64,000 nucleotides of DNA. Source: Sambucus nigra. Lineage: Eukaryota > Streptophyta > Magnoliopsida > Dipsacales > Adoxaceae. The stretch covers positions 99,703,967-99,767,966 of the forward strand of contig OX422216.1 in assembly GCA_949130495.1 (NCBI GenBank), in the 5' to 3' direction. Under the pieces are notes generated by a model, which was not told the DNA's origin, did no database searches, and was given only the letters and a program-made list of their open reading frames with translations. Of the stretch, positions 1 through 12,290 are shown piece by piece; position 1 is the stretch's first letter, and every line of letters starts with the position of its first letter. A program made the position numbers and the translations under genes.

Positions 1-195
1 TTGGATATATGCCTTACAGATAATACAAACCTAATCTCAGTTAGTTGTTGAGTTAAAAATCCTTTTCCATAGAAAATATTACACATTTTTTATCTTTTTT
101 TTATCTTTTTACTTTTGAGATGTTAGAATCCCCACGCCCTCTTTTCGGAGAGAAAAAAATAGTGATCTCGACTAGTGATCTTGATTTCTGTATAG

Positions 196-791
196 GTCAA
201 ATTGTTGATACTATTGTGATGAATCCTCCATTTGGAACACGGAAAAAGGGAGTAGACATGGATTTTCTCTTGGTGGCTTTGAAGGTATCAGGCACAGACC
301 ACACTACGTTTGATTTGTCAAAATGCTTGCATGTGGGTACTTTTTGTTTCGTAAGCACTTATTTCGTGAAGGAATGATGTGTCAGGTTGCCTCTCAAGCA
401 GTTTATTCCTTGCATAAGACCACAACAAGAGATGTAAAGTCCTTTTCCCTTTGACTTTGTGATTATTAGAATGAAATTCATTATCATACTCAAATACGTC
501 ATTTAAATTTGTTTTTTTGCTATCATCTATATCTTGTGTACGTGTTTGGCTAGAGACGGTTAATCACGAATGATCAGTACTCATCATGCTTCATGCTCCA
601 TTCTTGAACATATAGAATAATTTACCATAGGCCAATTTTGCCTCCACCTTTCCCCTTTAAATAAATGAGCTGGCTAGAGCCTCTCAAGTCAAGAAAATGT
701 AATAGGTTTTTAGTTTGTAGGGTTGGTTATTAGACGAAAATATATTTTCAAAGAATTTTTCCTGTTTACTAGTGAATCTCTGTCTGACCTG

Positions 792-861
<70 letters not shown>

Positions 862-1413
862 TTTATGGGTTTTATATGGGGTACAGTCATGAAATCATTT
901 CTTCTGGTATCATTGCAGCACGTGAAAAGGGCAGCATTGAGGGATGCTAGCAGCGCTGAGGTTTTATGGGAGGTACATCACTTTCAGTTGTTTTCTCGTT
1001 TGAGTCTTAGTTTCTACTGTGATTCTCCCCCCCACCATCTTGCATCAATACTCGAATTCTTTCATTAGGAATGTTGTTACCATTGATAGTGTTTACAAGT
1101 CACCTATTTTCGTTTTGGCACGTTCACAATTGTTTTATTTACACCCGTTTATAATGAACTATTATCTGCAAATTATGAATTATAAATAAAATTGCAAAAT
1201 AATTCTAATATAAAATGACTTTGTAGTCTAATCTACAATATAAAACAATCTAATCCAGGCAAGTCCACTATAAGATATATGGCTTGGATTCTGATTCTTT
1301 CCCTCCCTCTATTCCAGCTTCGATTTGATGTTCCGCAACTATACAAATTTCACAAGAAAAAGGAGGTTGATATTGCTGTGGACCTATGGAGGTTTGTTCC
1401 CCAAAAGAAATAG
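196..1413 (+). CDS. METTL5: METTL5-like 18S rRNA adenine-N6 methyltransferase, 3' part (partial gene)
   Basis: Seen: four exons that splice at GT/AG sites and join in one frame. Exon 196-284 carries the NPPF catalytic motif in MNPPFGTRKKG. Exon 386-433 reads VASQAVYSLHKTTTRD. Exon 919-972 reads HVKRAALRDASSAEVLWE. Exon 1318-1413 reads LRFDVPQLYKFHKKKEV and ends VDLWRFVPQKK then TAG. Known of the family: METTL5 proteins are small SAM-dependent methyltransferases that methylate one adenosine of 18S rRNA, using an NPPF motif beside the target base. The SAM-binding N-terminal half should lie upstream of the window, since only intron-like sequence precedes 196. The intron 434-918 holds a CT/CA microsatellite. 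The junction around RDASSAE is about two residues shorter than I would expect. Start of the exon at 196 is chosen from the TATAG acceptor. No lesion is visible, so the gene is probably functional. Confidence 0.85.
793..860. repeat. (CT)n(CA)n compound microsatellite in METTL5 intron
   Basis: About 28 bases of CT run directly into 40 bases of CA, inside the intron between the exons ending at 433 and starting at 919. Apparent HTHTHT and CVCVCV reading frames here are artefacts of the repeat. Confidence 0.97.
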
Positions 1414-2145
1414 GGAAACTTCGAATTCAAGTTAACCACAATGAATGCATTTACTTGTGAAAGTGAGGAACACATGTAAGAACTAGAGAAATGAGACTCC
1501 TTCCCCTCTCCCCCCACCCCCCCGCGCGTTCTTTCTTCTTTTGTACTTTGTAGAAAATCCTTGAGCGCAGCGTAGGAGTGACAAGTGACAATTTGCGTTT
1601 TTGGGTCGTGTTTGGTGTTGTATCAAGCACCACTTAGACATGAATATGAGACGAGCGAAATCATGTTTTTTTTACTTTATACGAACACGATAAATTTATA
1701 ACATGACACGACTAACACAATTAATAATTTTAATGCTCAATTAAACACAATAATACATGAAAACATGGAGTAGTAGAAACATGAATGACACAACTAACAC
1801 ATAATGTTGGACACGACACGGCACGACACGACAAAACATGAGTTCGTGTAAGAAAAATCCATCACGAATACATCAATAGTGTTTAAAATTGCCACACCTG
1901 GCGCTGCCTCTTTGTTCCTGCTTATGTAATTGCGATAGTTGAGAAGGATTGTAAATTCATATGTATTATTTACTTTGCAGCTACTTCTAGGCGGCTGATT
2001 GTTGAACGCTAAACAAGCAAAAAAAGAATAAATAGAAAACTAAATAAATAAACATTGCAATTGAACATGACTTGGTGGATCAAGGGTCAGTCCTAAGGTT
2101 TTGAAGGCGCAAGGCGAATTTTTAAAATGACCCCTTCTTTCACAT
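1414..2145. other. Intergenic region downstream of METTL5, no gene seen
   Basis: AT-rich sequence following the METTL5 stop. It holds a C-rich stretch near 1500-1532 and a short ACACGAC/GGCACGAC degenerate repeat near 1805-1840. I see no coding signal. Confidence 0.6.
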
Positions 2146-2921
2146 TGAATAATTGTTTTTTTTAAACTTCAATACCTAATTTTCGATATTCGACTAACAT
2201 ATATTTTAATTTAAAAATTAGACTTTGTCCAAAACCATAAAAAATCTATTAACTTTAACTGCCACGTAGCATTTTCAATTAAAATAATTTAAAAATATCA
2301 AAAAATCTAAAAAAAGTAAAAACTCAAAAGAAATGAATGTGGAATTACAAAAATAGATCAAAAAGGCACAAAAATATTTATAAAAAAAAAAAAAAATTCC
2401 TTTCACATTTTAACCTCCCTTACCCACGTTTGGTGCAACCTCCTTCTTTCTTCCCTCTTCTGCCACCACCTTCGCCCCTCCCTCTGGCAACTCACCCACC
2501 TCCACTCTCTTTTTACCAACACAACTGCCAACTTCTGCTCACCCGCTCACTCACCGACGCAACCCATCGTCATAACCAGATGCCACGTTGGGGAAGGATG
2601 TGGGTTGTGTCGGTGGGTTGGGAAAGGAATTTGGGCTAGAAGGGTGGCTTGTAATGGGTTCTCATTTTTTTAAATTATAATATTTTTTAGTCCTTTTGAT
2701 ATAATTTTAATACCACATCAATTTCTTTTTAGTTTTTACCTTAATTTTTGGATTTTTTGATATTATTTTAATTAAAAATGCCATGTTGTAGTTAAAATTG
2801 ACAAACTTTTTGACAAATTTGGGCAAAGTCTAATTTATAGATTAAAATGTATTTAAGTATAATATTGAAAATTAGTAATGCATCAAAGTCCAAAAAAATC
2901 CTAAATAATTTTTATTTGCAA
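2146..2921. mobile_element. Fold-back (long-TIR) DNA element with GC-rich interior
   Basis: The left arm (about 2146-2310) matches the reverse complement of the right arm (about 2735-2921) over some 160 bp. Shared landmarks are AAATTAGACTTTG and TTTAATTAAAATAAT on the left and their complements on the right. The arms are AT-rich, but the interior (about 2400-2650) is clearly GC-richer and proline/serine-codon-like. A GC-rich interior between long TIRs is typical of MULE-like elements that have captured host sequence. That reading is inference; no transposase is present and I did not find a convincing target duplication. Confidence 0.6.
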
Positions 2922-3086
2922 ATTAATAAAAATAAATACGTTTTCTAGGAACCATGAGTAGATTAATCGATAAAAATCAACTATTTTAAAAGCGCAAAAA
3001 AATGATTGAACCTGTCACGAAAGCAATCAAGTACATCCCATAGGACCTCTTCTCCGCGAAATGATAAAAGTGAATATATATATATA

Positions 3087-3495
3087 GAGGAAGGCTCACC
3101 TACATCATGCACTATACATCACACCATACATCACACTTAATTTTAGGCCCTAGAAAACATTTTTTTCAAATTTTATATTTTCCCCTTGAAATTAACCTTC
3201 CAATCAATACATATGAAAAAAAGTAGGTCAAAATACATTTTGTAGCTATTTTTAAAAAATTCACAAAAAAACTGTTGGCGCAGACCCTTATAAGTAAGGT
3301 ATTTTTAGCAGTTTTTTGTGGATTTTTTAAAAATAGTTACAAACTGTATTTTGACCTAATTTTTTGCATATGGGTTGATTAGAAGGTTAATTTCAAGGAA
3401 AAAATATAAAATTTGAAAAAAAAAGTTTTTTAGAGCCTGTAATTAAGCGTGATGCATGGATGATGTATAGAGCATGATGTAGGTGAGCCTTCTCC
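3087..3495. mobile_element. Fold-back MITE, TIR starting GGAGAAGGCTCACC, inserted in TA repeat
   Basis: Left end GAGGAAGGCTCACCTACATC is the near-perfect inverse of the right end GATGTAGGTGAGCCTTCTCC. Complementarity continues through both arms (AGTTTTTTGTG on the right against CACAAAAAAACTG on the left) to a loop near 3275-3300. Both ends abut TATATATA, consistent with a TA target site as in Tc1/mariner-type MITEs. There is no coding capacity. Confidence 0.82.
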
Positions 3496-3512
3496 TATAT
3501 ATATATATATAC

Positions 3513-3853
3513 TGAACGGTACATATTGCTGGCGCGGATCCATTTTATAAATGATTTTGAATCGAATTTTTTTATGTGGTATTTAAACATTTCGAAGGAG
3601 CCATATAAAAAAAATCAGGACAAAAATATTTTTTGTTATTTTAAAAAAATCGGTCAAATTTTTGTAGCTTTTAAAGTGCATTAAAAGCGCGAAAGTTGAT
3701 CGATTTTTTAAAAATAGCAAAAAATGTTATTTTGAGTTGATTTTTTATTATGGGTCTATTGAAATGTTTAAACATTATATAAAAAAAATTAAAACGAAAA
3801 ATAATTTTTTTACTATTTTAAAAAATTGGTATGCACCGTTGGTATGTACCGTT
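3513..3853. mobile_element. Fold-back MITE, family 2, copy A
   Basis: An AT-rich inverted-repeat element of about 340 bp. Inverse motifs include ATGTGGTATTTAAACATTTC on the left and GAAATGTTTAAACATTATAT on the right. Ends carry CGGTACATA-type sequence in opposite orientations. A second copy lies at 4455-4815, so this is a repeated family. Non-coding. Confidence 0.75.
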
Positions 3854-3866
3854 GGTTATGTACAGG

Positions 3867-4365
<499 letters not shown>

Positions 4366-4366
4366 C

Positions 4367-4369
<3 letters not shown>

Positions 4370-4453
<84 letters not shown>
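4370..4453. repeat. (TA)n(GA)n microsatellite
   Basis: TA from 4370 to 4416, then GA to 4453, directly abutting the second family-2 MITE. Confidence 0.95.
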
Positions 4454-4454
<1 letters not shown>

Positions 4455-4456
<2 letters not shown>

Positions 4457-4815
4457 AGTATACATACTTGCTGGTGCAAATCTATTTTTTTTAAATATTT
4501 AAAAATATTTTTGAGTTGAATTTTTTTATGTGGTATTTAAACATTTCAAGGGATCTATATAAAAAAAATCAGCTCAAAATAACATTTTTTGTTATTTTAA
4601 TTAATCGGTCAAACTTTCACAACTTTTAAAGTGCTTTAAATGGTGTGAAAGTTTGATCGATTTTTTTAAAATAGTAAAAAAATGTTATTTTGTGCTGATT
4701 TTTTATATGGGTCTCTTGAAATGTTTAAATACCAAAAAAAAAATACTCAACTAAAAAATAATTTTTTTACCATTTAAAAAAAATCGGTACGTATACTTGG
4801 TATGTACTGGAGCAT
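4455..4815. mobile_element. Fold-back MITE, family 2, copy B
   Basis: Same layout and motifs as 3513-3853: ATGTGGTATTTAAACATTTC on the left arm, GTCTCTTGAAATGTTTAAAT on the right arm, and a centre with ACTTTTAAAGTGCTTTAAA. Ends GTATACATAC and GTACGTATAC are inverted. Both copies have a CT/GA microsatellite at one flank. Confidence 0.75.
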
Positions 4816-4846
4816 ACATACACGCGCGCGCATACATGCACACACT

Positions 4847-4848
<2 letters not shown>

Positions 4849-4880
<32 letters not shown>
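4849..4880. repeat. (CA)n microsatellite
   Basis: About 32 bases of CA after a short CACGCGCGCG tract. The following 4881-5226 is AT-rich with nothing recognisable. Confidence 0.93.
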
Positions 4881-4882
<2 letters not shown>

Positions 4883-5441
4883 TATTTTAACTAACAACAA
4901 TCAGAAATTGCAATAACAAAAAAGGACCCTAAACAAGCTACTATTGATATTGATTAATCAAATGAAAATTTTTGAGATATTTAAACAATGCTATTCATCC
5001 TATTTGTGGTCAAAGGTATACACATGACTTTTATATATATAAAAAAGGGATCTTAAGTATGAGATTTAATACAATTTAAAAAAATTCATGGGATGGAAGC
5101 CCAATAAAGCTTTAAAAATGGGACTCAAAAAAAATATAAAAAATGCTTATAAAACGTATAGATGATAGTTGTCACTTTTTATGGTAAACTATATGTAAAT
5201 TAGTACAAGGAAGAAAATAAATTGTCTTTTGACTTTATCACCCATTTAGTTTTGGTTATTAGGCTTTATCCATCCTTTTATTTTCTTTTAGATTTTGTCA
5301 CTAAACTTGGATGGAAAAAGTTAGTTAACTGATCAAACATTTATCCTTTCTACAAAAGTCTACATTATCCATATTCTACGTTATTAAATGCTTAATTCAT
5401 ATATTATTTTTGATTTACTTAAGACACATTATTAACGTAAT

Positions 5442-5879
5442 TGTGGGGGCTCATTTATTTCAGCCCAAAAGTGTAGTCGACGAACCCAACGTACACAGTG
5501 GATTGCTCGGTCTAAGTCAGTTATTTATTTATTTAGACTCGTGTATTTAACATGTGTTTAAATGCATGGAGATATACTCAAATCGGTTACTAACAATTTC
5601 GGAGGAGATATTTAGGGACACCACGAGTTATCAACAAGCTAATTGAGTTACTTGTACAACTCAATCATTTATTTTCTCCAATTATAAATTATAAACCCTG
5701 GCCCAGGGCAATGGGATGTAACCTCGATTATTGGGAGACACTAATAAGAATATAGTAACCTCTTCGTGGACGTAGGCAAGTTGCCGAACCGCGTACATCT
5801 GTTGTTGTGTATGTGATTAGTTGCTTTCACCTCGATATTATTTTGTAGATCATTAATTGTGATAATTCTTGCACTCACA
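5442..5879 (+). repeat. 5' LTR of the Tat element
   Basis: 438 bp, TG...CA. It contains TATAAATTATAAA at 5683-5695, a plausible TATA region. Just upstream is an inverted repeat ATTGAGTT/AACTCAAT (5642-5649 and 5658-5665) whose stem is kept in the 3' LTR while the loop differs. Confidence 0.9.
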
Positions 5880-5900
5880 ATTGGCGTCGTCTATGGAACA
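5880..5900 (+). promoter_or_regulatory. Primer-binding site region of the Tat element
   Basis: ATTGGCGTCGTCTATGGAAC lies immediately after the LTR end, the position of the minus-strand primer site. It resembles the TTGGCGCCGTCTGTGG sequence common in plant gypsy elements. I cannot assign the tRNA. Confidence 0.6.
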
Positions 5901-5947
5901 CAATTCTTTTTTCCTACAAAAGCAGTTATCAACAGAAAGTCCGTAAT

Positions 5948-7075
5948 GTCTCACCACCACAACAATATTCCTCAGGTTGGCGACGTGCAGGATGATCCAG
6001 CCCCACCAAGGGTTAGGTCGGAGATTCGACAACAGCCAAATCCCAGGTTTCGCTAAGAAAGACAACCTTCTGAAGAAAGACATGGACCCAGATGTCCAGA
6101 CTGGTCGACGCTTATAAAGTCAAGCTTCGAGAACAGGAGGAGGCAATACGCCTCCATGTGAAGAGAATGCTTGCCTTCAAAGGCGACTCGATAGAATGGA
6201 GAGGGATCTCTCCATAGAGATGCCAGGGAGCGTCGTGATAGGACTCCTAGTCCTCAGGAGAGCAACACTCGCAGCCGGGGAAGGAGCTCTAAGTGCGACC
6301 AAGATAAATCCGAACAGGGCAGGTTGGAACATGATCGATCAGAGCATGGCTGATTAGAGAGGCGCCACAGAAGCAATGATTGTTAGGATGAGAACATCAG
6401 AATTTTGGTCCGTAGAGAGATGGACCAACATCGAGTCCATCGAGGAGCTAGGTCTACTAGAGAGCTAGCCAGAAGAGCTCTCAACACCTAGATGAAATCT
6501 CCCTTTTCAAGGGCGACTGAAAAAGAGGAACCCCCAAAGAAGTTTTTCATTCCCAGGTTCAAGATCTACGATAGAAAGACGGATCCTATAGACCACATTC
6601 GGAAGTATAGGAAGACAATGACCCTGTGGAGCCACAACGACGCCTTGATATGTTGAATCTTCCCTTCTAGTCTATATGACATAGCACGCAAATGGTTTGA
6701 GAAGCTGGCCCACAGGTCGGTCAAGAGCTTCAAAGCCCTGTCAGAGGCTTTTACTGCTCGCTTCATAACCAACAGTTCCCACCCTAAGAGGATGGATTCG
6801 CCTCTCACGATGAAGAAAAAGCCTCAAAAGAGCGCCTTCGTGATTATGCCAAGAGGTACTGGGAGGTCTTCAATGAAGTGGAGGATTGCTCGGAGAAGGT
6901 TGCCGTTGCATCCTTCAAGATTGGTCTGCCGACCACATCTTTGATGCACCAGTCCCTCACGACGAAAGAAGCTAGCACCATCGACGACCTCATGGCCCGT
7001 ATTGAGAAATACGCCAAGGTTGAGGACGTAGTTCAGCGGTCAAGCAAAAGCAAGCAAAGGAGGAGACAAGAGTGA
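5948..7075 (+). pseudogene. gag: Tat gag (capsid) pseudogene
   Basis: A start-like ATG at 5948 opens MSHHHNNIPQVGDVQDDPAP, then the frame shifts and stops repeatedly. The capsid domain is recognisable from about 6500: KKFFIPRFKIYDRKTDPIDH, then SLYDIARKWFEKLAHRSVKS, RYWEVFNEVEDCSEKVAV and SFKIGLPTT. This follows the retrotransposon gag pattern. Gag would form the virus-like particle. In-frame stops (for example near 6490 and 6655) and shifts near 6055 and 6820 make it non-functional. Identification by family pattern, not by alignment. Confidence 0.75.
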
Positions 7076-7089
7076 CACTTTAAAGAAAG

Positions 7090-7745
7090 GGAACAAGAAT
7101 GGGGGCAATTTACAATGCTGCTGGGAAAGATAGTCTTGCCTGTCAGGGTAGGCAACAACTCAAAGCTGATTGACTTCTTAGTAGTGGACATAGAGTCCAC
7201 ATATCACGTCATTCTAGGCAGAGGCTGGTTGCACGCCATGAGAGCCGTACCGTTCACTTACCACCAGAAGCTGAAGTGTGTCATCGAACGGGGCACGGCC
7301 AAGATTCGTGGTGACCAGGCCACTAGAAGGAAGTGCTTCATTGCAGCCATGCGCCCGCGGAATTAGAAGAAAAAGGAACCAAAGGACGCTCCAGAGAAAG
7401 CCTAAGATGGGGATACACCCTCTCAAAGCTGATTGAGTTCTTAGTAGTGGACATATAGTCTCCACATCACACCATTCTAGGCAGAGGCTGGTTGCACGCC
7501 ATGAGAGCCGTACCGCTCACTTACCACCAGAAGCTGAAGTGTGTCACCGAACGGGGCGTGGTCAAGATTCTTGGTGACAGACCACTGCAAGGAAGTGCTT
7601 CATTGCAGCCATGCGCCCGCGGAAGGAGAAGAAAAAGGAACCAAAGGACGCTCCAGAGGAAGCCCAAGATGGGGATACACCCTCTAAATAGCAATTACGG
7701 TACGCCCGACCTGGGGTGGAGGAGACCAGGTCTACCCTGCTGACA
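7090..7745 (+). pseudogene. pro: Tat aspartic protease region with internal tandem duplication
   Basis: The reading 7115-7366 contains FLVVDIESTYHVILGRGWLH, the C-terminal half of a retropepsin-like domain (the ILGR-GWL block), followed by a charged spacer. The catalytic DTG part is not evident. The same block is repeated at 7422-7683, with a stop in place of a sense codon in the copy. It lies between gag and RT as in all Ty3/gypsy elements. Non-functional. Confidence 0.65.
7159..7683 (+). repeat. Direct tandem duplication of 262-263 bp in the protease region
   Basis: Copy 1 (7159-7421) and copy 2 (7422-7683) both run from CTCAAAGCTGATTGA to GGGGATACACCCT and are nearly identical. The copies abut exactly. 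Confidence 0.9.
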
Positions 7746-7759
7746 AGGTTGTTGAAAGC

Positions 7760-9230
7760 ATGGAGGAAGTTAGTGCTGATGACAACTTGCTAGATAGAAA
7801 GTTTCTGATCGGAACTACAGTCGTCGATCACGAAAAGGAAGAGTTTTTTGCCTTATTGAGAAGCAATCTGGATGTTTTTGTCTGGGAGCTATATGAGTTG
7901 CCTGGGATTGATTCCAACGTAGCATGCCATCGTTTGTATATTAATCCAACCTTTAAGCCGATCACTCAGAAGGCCTGTCGAACAACCCCCGAGAAGGCTA
8001 AAGCGGTGGAAAACGAAGCAGGGAAGCTTCTGGATGCAAGATCCATTAGGGAAGTTCAGTTTTCCAAGTGGCTATCCAACTCAGTGGTAGTACAGAAGAG
8101 CAATGATAGTTGGAGGGTTTGCATTGACTTCATAGACCTCAACAGGGCTTGCCCCAAAGACAGTTTTCCACTGCCTAAGATTGGTTAACTTGTTAATGCT
8201 ACGGCAACCCACGAGATGATGAGTTTTTTGGACACCTATTTAGGATACCATCAAATTTCGTTGTTTGGCCCAGACTAGGATAAAACATCCTTCATAACCC
8301 TGGTTAGTTTATATTGTTACAAGATCATGTCGTTTCCCTTGAAGAAGGGGTAACCTATCAGATGCTGGTCACGAAGATGTTCAAGGAGCAGTTAGGAGAC
8401 AAAATGGAGGTCTACATCGATGAAGTCAAAAGCAAGAACAGAGACGACCACCTCACGGACTTAGCTAGAACCTTTAAAATCCTCAATAAGTATCGAATGA
8501 AACTTAATGCAAGTAAGTGTTCATTCGGTGTCCAGTCAGGTAAATTTCTGGGCTATTTAGTCAGCAAGAGAGGGATTGAGGCCAATCCAGATCAAATTGG
8601 TTCGATCACCAAGGTCCAGCCCGAAGATGTTGCCGGATGTTCAAAAGCTTATTGGCATGCTCACAATGCTCAACTGCTTTATTTCTAAGTCCTCGGACTG
8701 CTGCCGACCATTCTTTCATCTTCTAAAGAATGACAAAGGCCTCATATGGAAAGAAGACTACTCAAGAGCTTTGGAGGGGATTACATCCTACCTCATCAAA
8801 CTGCCCCTATTGGTGATTCCCGACGATGGAGATCCTTTATATATCTATCTCGTAATATCAGATCACGCTGTTAGCTCGACTCTGGTATGTGAGAAGGAAG
8901 GCAGACGGTAGTCTGTCTATTACGCCAGCAAGACGCTTCTGGATGCAGTACAACGCTACTTGCCCTTAGAAAAGCTAGCCTATGCATTAGTGGCTGCCTC
9001 AATATAGCTAAAACACTACTTCGAAGTTCACTCAATAACAATGATCACTTCCTATCCCCTCAAAACTGTTTTTTGGAAAGCTGACCTCTCCAGACGATTC
9101 TCGAAGTGGTTGGTCGAGCTCCGGAGGTTCGATATCCACTTTCATCCAAGAACAACAATTAAGGGACTGATTTTATCGCCGAGTTCACGGGAGACCAGCC
9201 TAACGACCAACAGGAAATGGAGCAATCAAT
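7760..9230 (+). pseudogene. pol: Tat reverse transcriptase and RNase H pseudogene
   Basis: 7760-8188 holds the RT N-terminus (FVWELYELPGIDSNVACHRL, RVCIDFIDLNRACPKDSFPL). 8190-8690 holds the palm, but the YxDD catalytic box reads YIDEVKS, so the second aspartate and neighbouring residues are lost. The thumb motif KCSFGVQSGKFLGYLVS follows. From 8690 come the RNase H parts (IPDDGDPLYIYLVISDHAV, SVYYASKTLLDAVQRYLPLE). Several stops (8186, 8276, 8910, 9005) and frameshifts break the frame. It would have copied element RNA into cDNA. Confidence 0.82.
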
Positions 9231-9585
9231 AAACGAGGAAGCACAGTCTCAGGACTGGACCCTATACGTTGATGGAGCCTCAGAATCGTCCTCATCACAC
9301 CAGAAGACGCTGTCATCGAACAAGGAATTTGAAGCCTCCAACAACGAAGCCGAATACGAAGCACTGATCGCTGGCTTGCGCAAAGCCCAACTGCGGGGTA
9401 AAGCGCCTCAAGGTGTTCGGCGATTCCAAACTGGTCTCCAAGCAAGTAAGTGGATATTTCAACGTAAAAGACGACAGGATGGCAACTTACCTCCCGTAAT
9501 AAGAGGTCTTATGGCATGATTTGAAAAGGTCGATATTCAGTAGTTTCCCCGGGGTTAGAACAGTTACGCTGATGCCTTAGCAGCT
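9217..9585 (+). pseudogene. Second (archaeal-type) RNase H of Tat pol, interrupted
   Basis: WTLYVDGASESSSS and NNEAEYEALIAGLRKAQ give the DG and NEAEYEAL motifs of the additional RNase H domain that marks the Tat lineage. After a frameshift the linker continues in YADALAA (about 9565) and is then cut by the insertion at 9586. Confidence 0.8.
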
Positions 9586-10953
9586 TGATGTGGGCGAAAA
9601 CTGAGCGTTCGTGTATATACGCCAATCGTTGTTATCGGCTTCCGATCGCAATGCAAAAAATCTAAACTATGACTACAGTCTTTACGGGAGTATAACGACC
9701 AGTTCGGGTACCAAAAATCCACATGGAATGTTTGACATACTTTAATTGATCTATTACTTCTAAAATAATAGTGTAAAAGGTGATGGTGGTTTAAAAGTGA
9801 AAAATGGGGAAAAGATAAATAAAACTAGACAAGAACAATAAAACGGGATTAGGGTCACATCCCCGCCGTGGGCTAAACAATGCGTAAAAAGGATTTCAGT
9901 TCGAAAATATTTAACCGAGCATTTTCAATTAATTATAAACATCAAACATGAAGAAAATTAATTCAACAATGAAAGATTAAACATTTAATCGAAAATGGTC
10001 ACACATGGATTAATTTTGAATTATCGCTATAAACACCACGTTGCGTGACAAAGAAAGTTAAACGCCTAATATTCCAACTTTAATACATGAGGTTTCAATT
10101 AAATTCCTTCTGACCCAAAATCGGGATTTCAAAGCTCGAGAGCCATTAATGGCAGAAATATGATCCCAAGCCTTAAACTAGCTACAAGACATAATTAAAG
10201 CAAGAAATAAACCTAATTAACCAAAGCAAAAAACTATTTAACCAACAATAACTAAATTCAAAGCGAGTAAATGACGAGCAAAGCAAGACATAAAGGAAAT
10301 AAAGTAAATAACTTACACAAATGGGTATGAACCCAAAAGAGGTGAAAGAGAGGGAAGCTCCCAACCACAAACCCTAAAAACTATCTAAAAATGAATTCTA
10401 AAAGATAAAAGATATCTTACAAAACAAACAAAACTTTGTTTATATAGTAAGTGGAAAATAAAATAAAGAAAAAGAAATATAAAGAGAAGAAGCGTCAAAT
10501 ATCTGGGAGGATCGGTCGACCGCGGCCGAGGGGCCGGTCGACCGGTGCCCTGTTTTCTTGGATGCTTTGGTCTTTACATGGGAGAAAAGGTGCCAAACGG
10601 AAATAGCTCTAACTTCTTCTCCGAACTCGAAACGACGTGCCGTTCGCGGTCACTCGAAGCTAACTCAACGAATTACACTTCCGTGAAATTCCACTGGGCT
10701 GGAGATGAAGTATGAAATAACTAAATTGCCCTTGAAGTTGAGTCAGACGACGAAACTTCCTCGAAAAGCAACCAATCCACGCCTTAAGCATTCCAATACC
10801 TATAAAAGCTCAATTAGACCTCGCAAAGCATATAAAAATACAAAATAGAGGTTGTTTGGTTAATGAGCATAAATATAGGCGTAAGGAACACAAAAGTGCT
10901 AGAATGCATAAAGATAAAAGGCATAAATACGCCGTATTCGTGACGTATCACAA
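9586..10953 (-). mobile_element. LTR-like insertion inside Tat pol, probably a solo LTR on the minus strand
   Basis: This block splits the pol linker, which resumes at about 10960. Its ends, TGATGTGGG on the left and CGTGACGTATCA on the right, begin with TGAT and end with ATCA, as LTRs often do. On the minus strand ACTATATAAAC (about 10438-10448) resembles a TATA box, about 65 bp beyond two GC-rich palindromes (10513-10545). No proteins. I could not fix a target duplication, so the exact boundaries and class are uncertain. Confidence 0.5.
10513..10545. promoter_or_regulatory. Pair of palindromes spaced 22 bp (CGGTCGACCG / CCGGTCGACCGG)
   Basis: CGGTCGACCG at 10513-10522 and CCGGTCGACCGG at 10534-10545, centre to centre 22 bp, flanking a GGCCGAGGGGCC spacer that is itself self-complementary. 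Position relative to the minus-strand TATA-like box matches arrays in other LTRs of this window. Confidence 0.6.
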
Positions 10954-12290
10954 CCCTAAGCTCAGCAGTGGACTCTGATCTCAGAAGAATTATTCAGATA
11001 AAGTTCCTCGCCCAGACAAGCATCGATCAGACAATGGTTGCTGAGTAAGTTCTCCTCACAAAAAGGGCCCCTAGCTGGATGAACCCCATCATTGCCTATC
11101 TACGTAGTGACACGCTGCCGGATGAGAGGAGATTGGCTCATTAATAATGGTGAAAGCATCTCGGTTCTACCTTGCCCTAGGGGGAAGCTTTACAAAAGAT
11201 CATTCACTGGCCCTTACCTCCAATGCTTTCACCCACAGGACATCGAGCAAGTTCTCAGCGACCTTCATGATGGCATTTGTGGGAATCACGCAGGAGGGAG
11301 GTCATTGGCTTTTCGAGCAATCAAGGAAGGCTACTGGTGGACTCACATGCGAAAGAATTCAAGTACTTATATTCACAGATGTGAAAAGAGCCAGAAATTC
11401 TTTCCTACGGTTCACCAGCCAGCCAACGACTTGAAATCTTTGATAAGTCCTTGGCCGTTCGCGGGGACTGGATATTATGGGACCACTACCTACCGCACCT
11501 GGGAATCGCAAGTATCTGCAGGTCGGCACAAACTACTTCACCAAGTGGGTAGAGGCAGGACCACTGGTAAACATTCGCTATGCCAACATGACTAGGTTCA
11601 TCTGGAAGACTGTCATAGCACGCTTTGGGGGACTATCATCACCGACAACGCACTCAATTTGAAAGCAGTTTCTTTCAAGGCTTCTGTGATGAGCATGACA
11701 TCAAGCATCATTTCGGTTCTGTGGCATATCCCCAAAGCAATGGTCAGACAGAAGCTTCCAACAAAATGATGATGCATTATGGAATGGAAGAGCAAAGGGT
11801 GTCTGTGTGGACGAACTCCCCCATGTTCGGTGGGCTTACCGTACTACTCCTAGGAGACCAACTGGGGAAACACCCTTCGCGCTCTCCTATGGAATGGAAG
11901 CTATTATCCCGATTGAATCTAGTCTCCCTACCATGAGATTTGACCTGGTCGACCAAGTGTTAAACGATGATGCATTATGCACTGAACTTGACTTAGTAGA
12001 CGAGCGAAGAGAACAAGCCATGATCAAGATGGCTTCATATCGGCAACAGCTGGCCATAAAGTATAACAAGAAAGTCAATCCGAGAAAATTTCTGGTGGGG
12101 GATTACGTCCAAAGGAAAGTCCCCGACAGTGCCGTAAAATCGTCAGATGGCAAGCTGGGACCAAACTGGGAAGGACCTTTTAAAGTAATCAGGGATGACC
12201 TCTAAGGAGCATATAACTTGGAAACACTGGAGGACAGGGAGATACCCAAGAGCATGGAATGCAACCAATCTCAAGAAATTCTATTTTTAG
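10954..12290 (+). pseudogene. Tat integrase pseudogene
   Basis: After the insertion pol resumes with SSAVDSDLRRIIQIKFLAQT. The integrase core is recognisable at 11625-11800 (FFQGFCDEHDIKHHFGSVAY, PQSNGQTEASNK, including the catalytic glutamate of GQTEASN). The C-terminal part (11807-12205) is the best preserved: VRWAYRTTPRRPTGETPFAL, YNKKVNPRKFLVGDYV and LGPNWEGPFKV. Multiple stops and frame changes occur before 11625. Pol ends near 12290. Confidence 0.8.
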
